Assembly (NCBI GenBank): GCA_014730055.1
Contig: WJIV01000249.1
Coordinates: 1-6,200, forward strand
Origin: Candidatus Bathyarchaeota archaeon
Lineage (GTDB): Archaea; Thermoproteota; Bathyarchaeia; TCS64
DNA length: 6,200 nucleotides
Direction of reading: 5' to 3'
The translations under genes and the position numbers were made by a program. Below, one piece after another: positions 5,748 to 6,200 of this stretch; position 1 is the first letter of the stretch; each line of letters opens with the position of its first letter. Below the pieces are notes generated by a model. It was not told where the DNA came from. It did no database searches and was given only the letters and a program-made list of their open reading frames with translations.

Positions 5748-6161
5748 TTGGAACAATCACTCAATATTATCAACGGTAAGATATGGACTCGAGGGACGAT
5801 TTTCGAAGGCGGGTTACACATCCTAAATGGACAGATAGAGAAAATAGGAAAAGAAAGCAAACTGCCAGAAGCTGAGAAACTTGATGCGAAAGGCAATCTG
5901 ATATTACCCGGTTTAATAGACCTCCACGTACACTTTAGAGAACCCGGAGATACGCATAAGGAAGATTTTCTGACGGGAACTAGAGCCGCAGCTGCAGGTG
6001 GTGTGACTACAGTTGTTGATGAGCCTAACAATACGCCAGTAATATCCACCCCGGAAAGATTAGAGAGGATTTTGATTATCTTTTGTTTCATGGTTTTTGA
6101 CTGTTTTTGTCATCTAGTTCTGTTGATAGCAGCCCCAGAAGGAATGAAAAATCATACTTAA
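5748..6161 (+). CDS. pyrC: Dihydroorotase N-terminal fragment, truncated and probably broken
   Basis: Dihydroorotase makes dihydroorotate from carbamoyl aspartate in pyrimidine synthesis. The first ~107 residues match the amidohydrolase family: [20 protein letters not shown] (6-25), [19 protein letters not shown] at 49-67 with metal ligands His60 and His62 and substrate-binding Arg64, and [21 protein letters not shown] at 77-97. TPERLER follows at 101-107, and then the frame changes to a cysteine- and phenylalanine-rich tail unlike the family, stopping at residue 137. Full-length enzymes have about 400 or more residues. The carboxylated lysine, the later metal histidines and the catalytic aspartate are all missing, so this product cannot be active alone. 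No continuation is seen in the other plus-strand frames. The start TTG 5748 is the only plausible one upstream of the first motif; there is no ATG or GTG in frame. Other amidohydrolases such as allantoinase or hydantoinase are possible but less likely. Confidence 0.8.
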   Translation: MEQSLNIINGKIWTRGTIFEGGLHILNGQIEKIGKESKLPEAEKLDAKGNLILPGLIDLHVHFREPGDTHKEDFLTGTRAAAAGGVTTVVDEPNNTPVISTPERLERILIIFCFMVFDCFCHLVLLIAAPEGMKNHT

Positions 6162-6198
6162 CTACCCCGTAACAGCCTCCAAGCCACCAGAGGAGCCC
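6088..6198 (-). CDS. Possible C-terminus of a membrane protein entering from the right edge
   Basis: On the minus strand a frame is open from the right edge for 36 residues and then stops with TGA at 6090-6088. It begins with a hydrophobic run ([13 protein letters not shown], then [10 protein letters not shown]) and ends with a charged tail ([12 protein letters not shown]), the look of a membrane segment with a soluble C-terminal end. The length is too short for certainty. It overlaps the non-homologous tail of the truncated dihydroorotase frame, so at most one of the two can be a real coding tail. If real, it supports a sequence junction near 6065-6090. Confidence 0.3.
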   Translation of the reverse strand, partial: GLLWWLGGCYGVVKYDFSFLLGLLSTELDDKNSQKP

Positions 6199-6200
6199 CA

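Noticed and set aside
5696..6091. Minus-strand open frame of 131 codons opposite the dihydroorotase start
   Set aside because: It is antisense to the conserved metal-binding region of dihydroorotase. Its Pro/Ala/Val/Ser composition is what the reverse reading of those codons would give.

Overview
The window looks like chromosomal DNA of an archaeon, perhaps from the Thermoproteota (TACK) side; the phylum is only a guess. Four observations point to Archaea. Neither tRNA gene encodes its CCA end. AT-rich TATA-like boxes sit about 26-30 bases upstream of the tRNAs and of several start codons. At least two protein genes appear to be transcribed without a leader, with the start codon at the predicted transcription start. 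An archaeal-style ThiL also sits among small, closely packed, mostly single-gene transcription units. I see no CRISPR array, insertion-sequence end, phage gene or defence system.

Layout from left to right. Positions 1-666 (minus) hold a class I SAM-dependent methyltransferase that runs off the left edge. Positions 772-845 (plus) are tRNA-Asn(GTT). Only 4 bases later comes the convergent end of a minus-strand gene for a membrane-anchored coiled-coil protein of unknown function (850-1707). Directly upstream of it on the same strand is thiL, thiamine-monophosphate kinase (1749-2750). Divergent from thiL is a class III (CaiB/BaiF) CoA-transferase (2836-4008, plus). tRNA-Thr(CGT) follows (4061-4132). 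It shares a T6A6 palindrome, a likely two-way terminator, with a convergent gamma-family Cys/Met-metabolism PLP enzyme (4144-5334, minus). Divergent from that enzyme are a 94-residue GYD-domain protein (5420-5704) and the start of a dihydroorotase gene (5748 onward, plus).

The proteins cover housekeeping and central metabolism: thiamine diphosphate synthesis, sulfur amino acid metabolism, acyl-CoA chemistry and pyrimidine synthesis. They do not form one pathway, and the frequent strand switches argue for separate short transcription units. The clearest anomaly is at the right end. The dihydroorotase reading frame is normal for about 107 residues, then changes near 6065-6070 into a T-rich, hydrophobic, non-homologous tail and stops at 137 residues, where the family has about 400 or more. 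The same final stretch is open on the minus strand as the possible C-terminus of a membrane protein. This is either a real gene break (insertion or rearrangement) or an assembly junction. The best candidate for undescribed biology is the anchored coiled-coil protein next to thiL.
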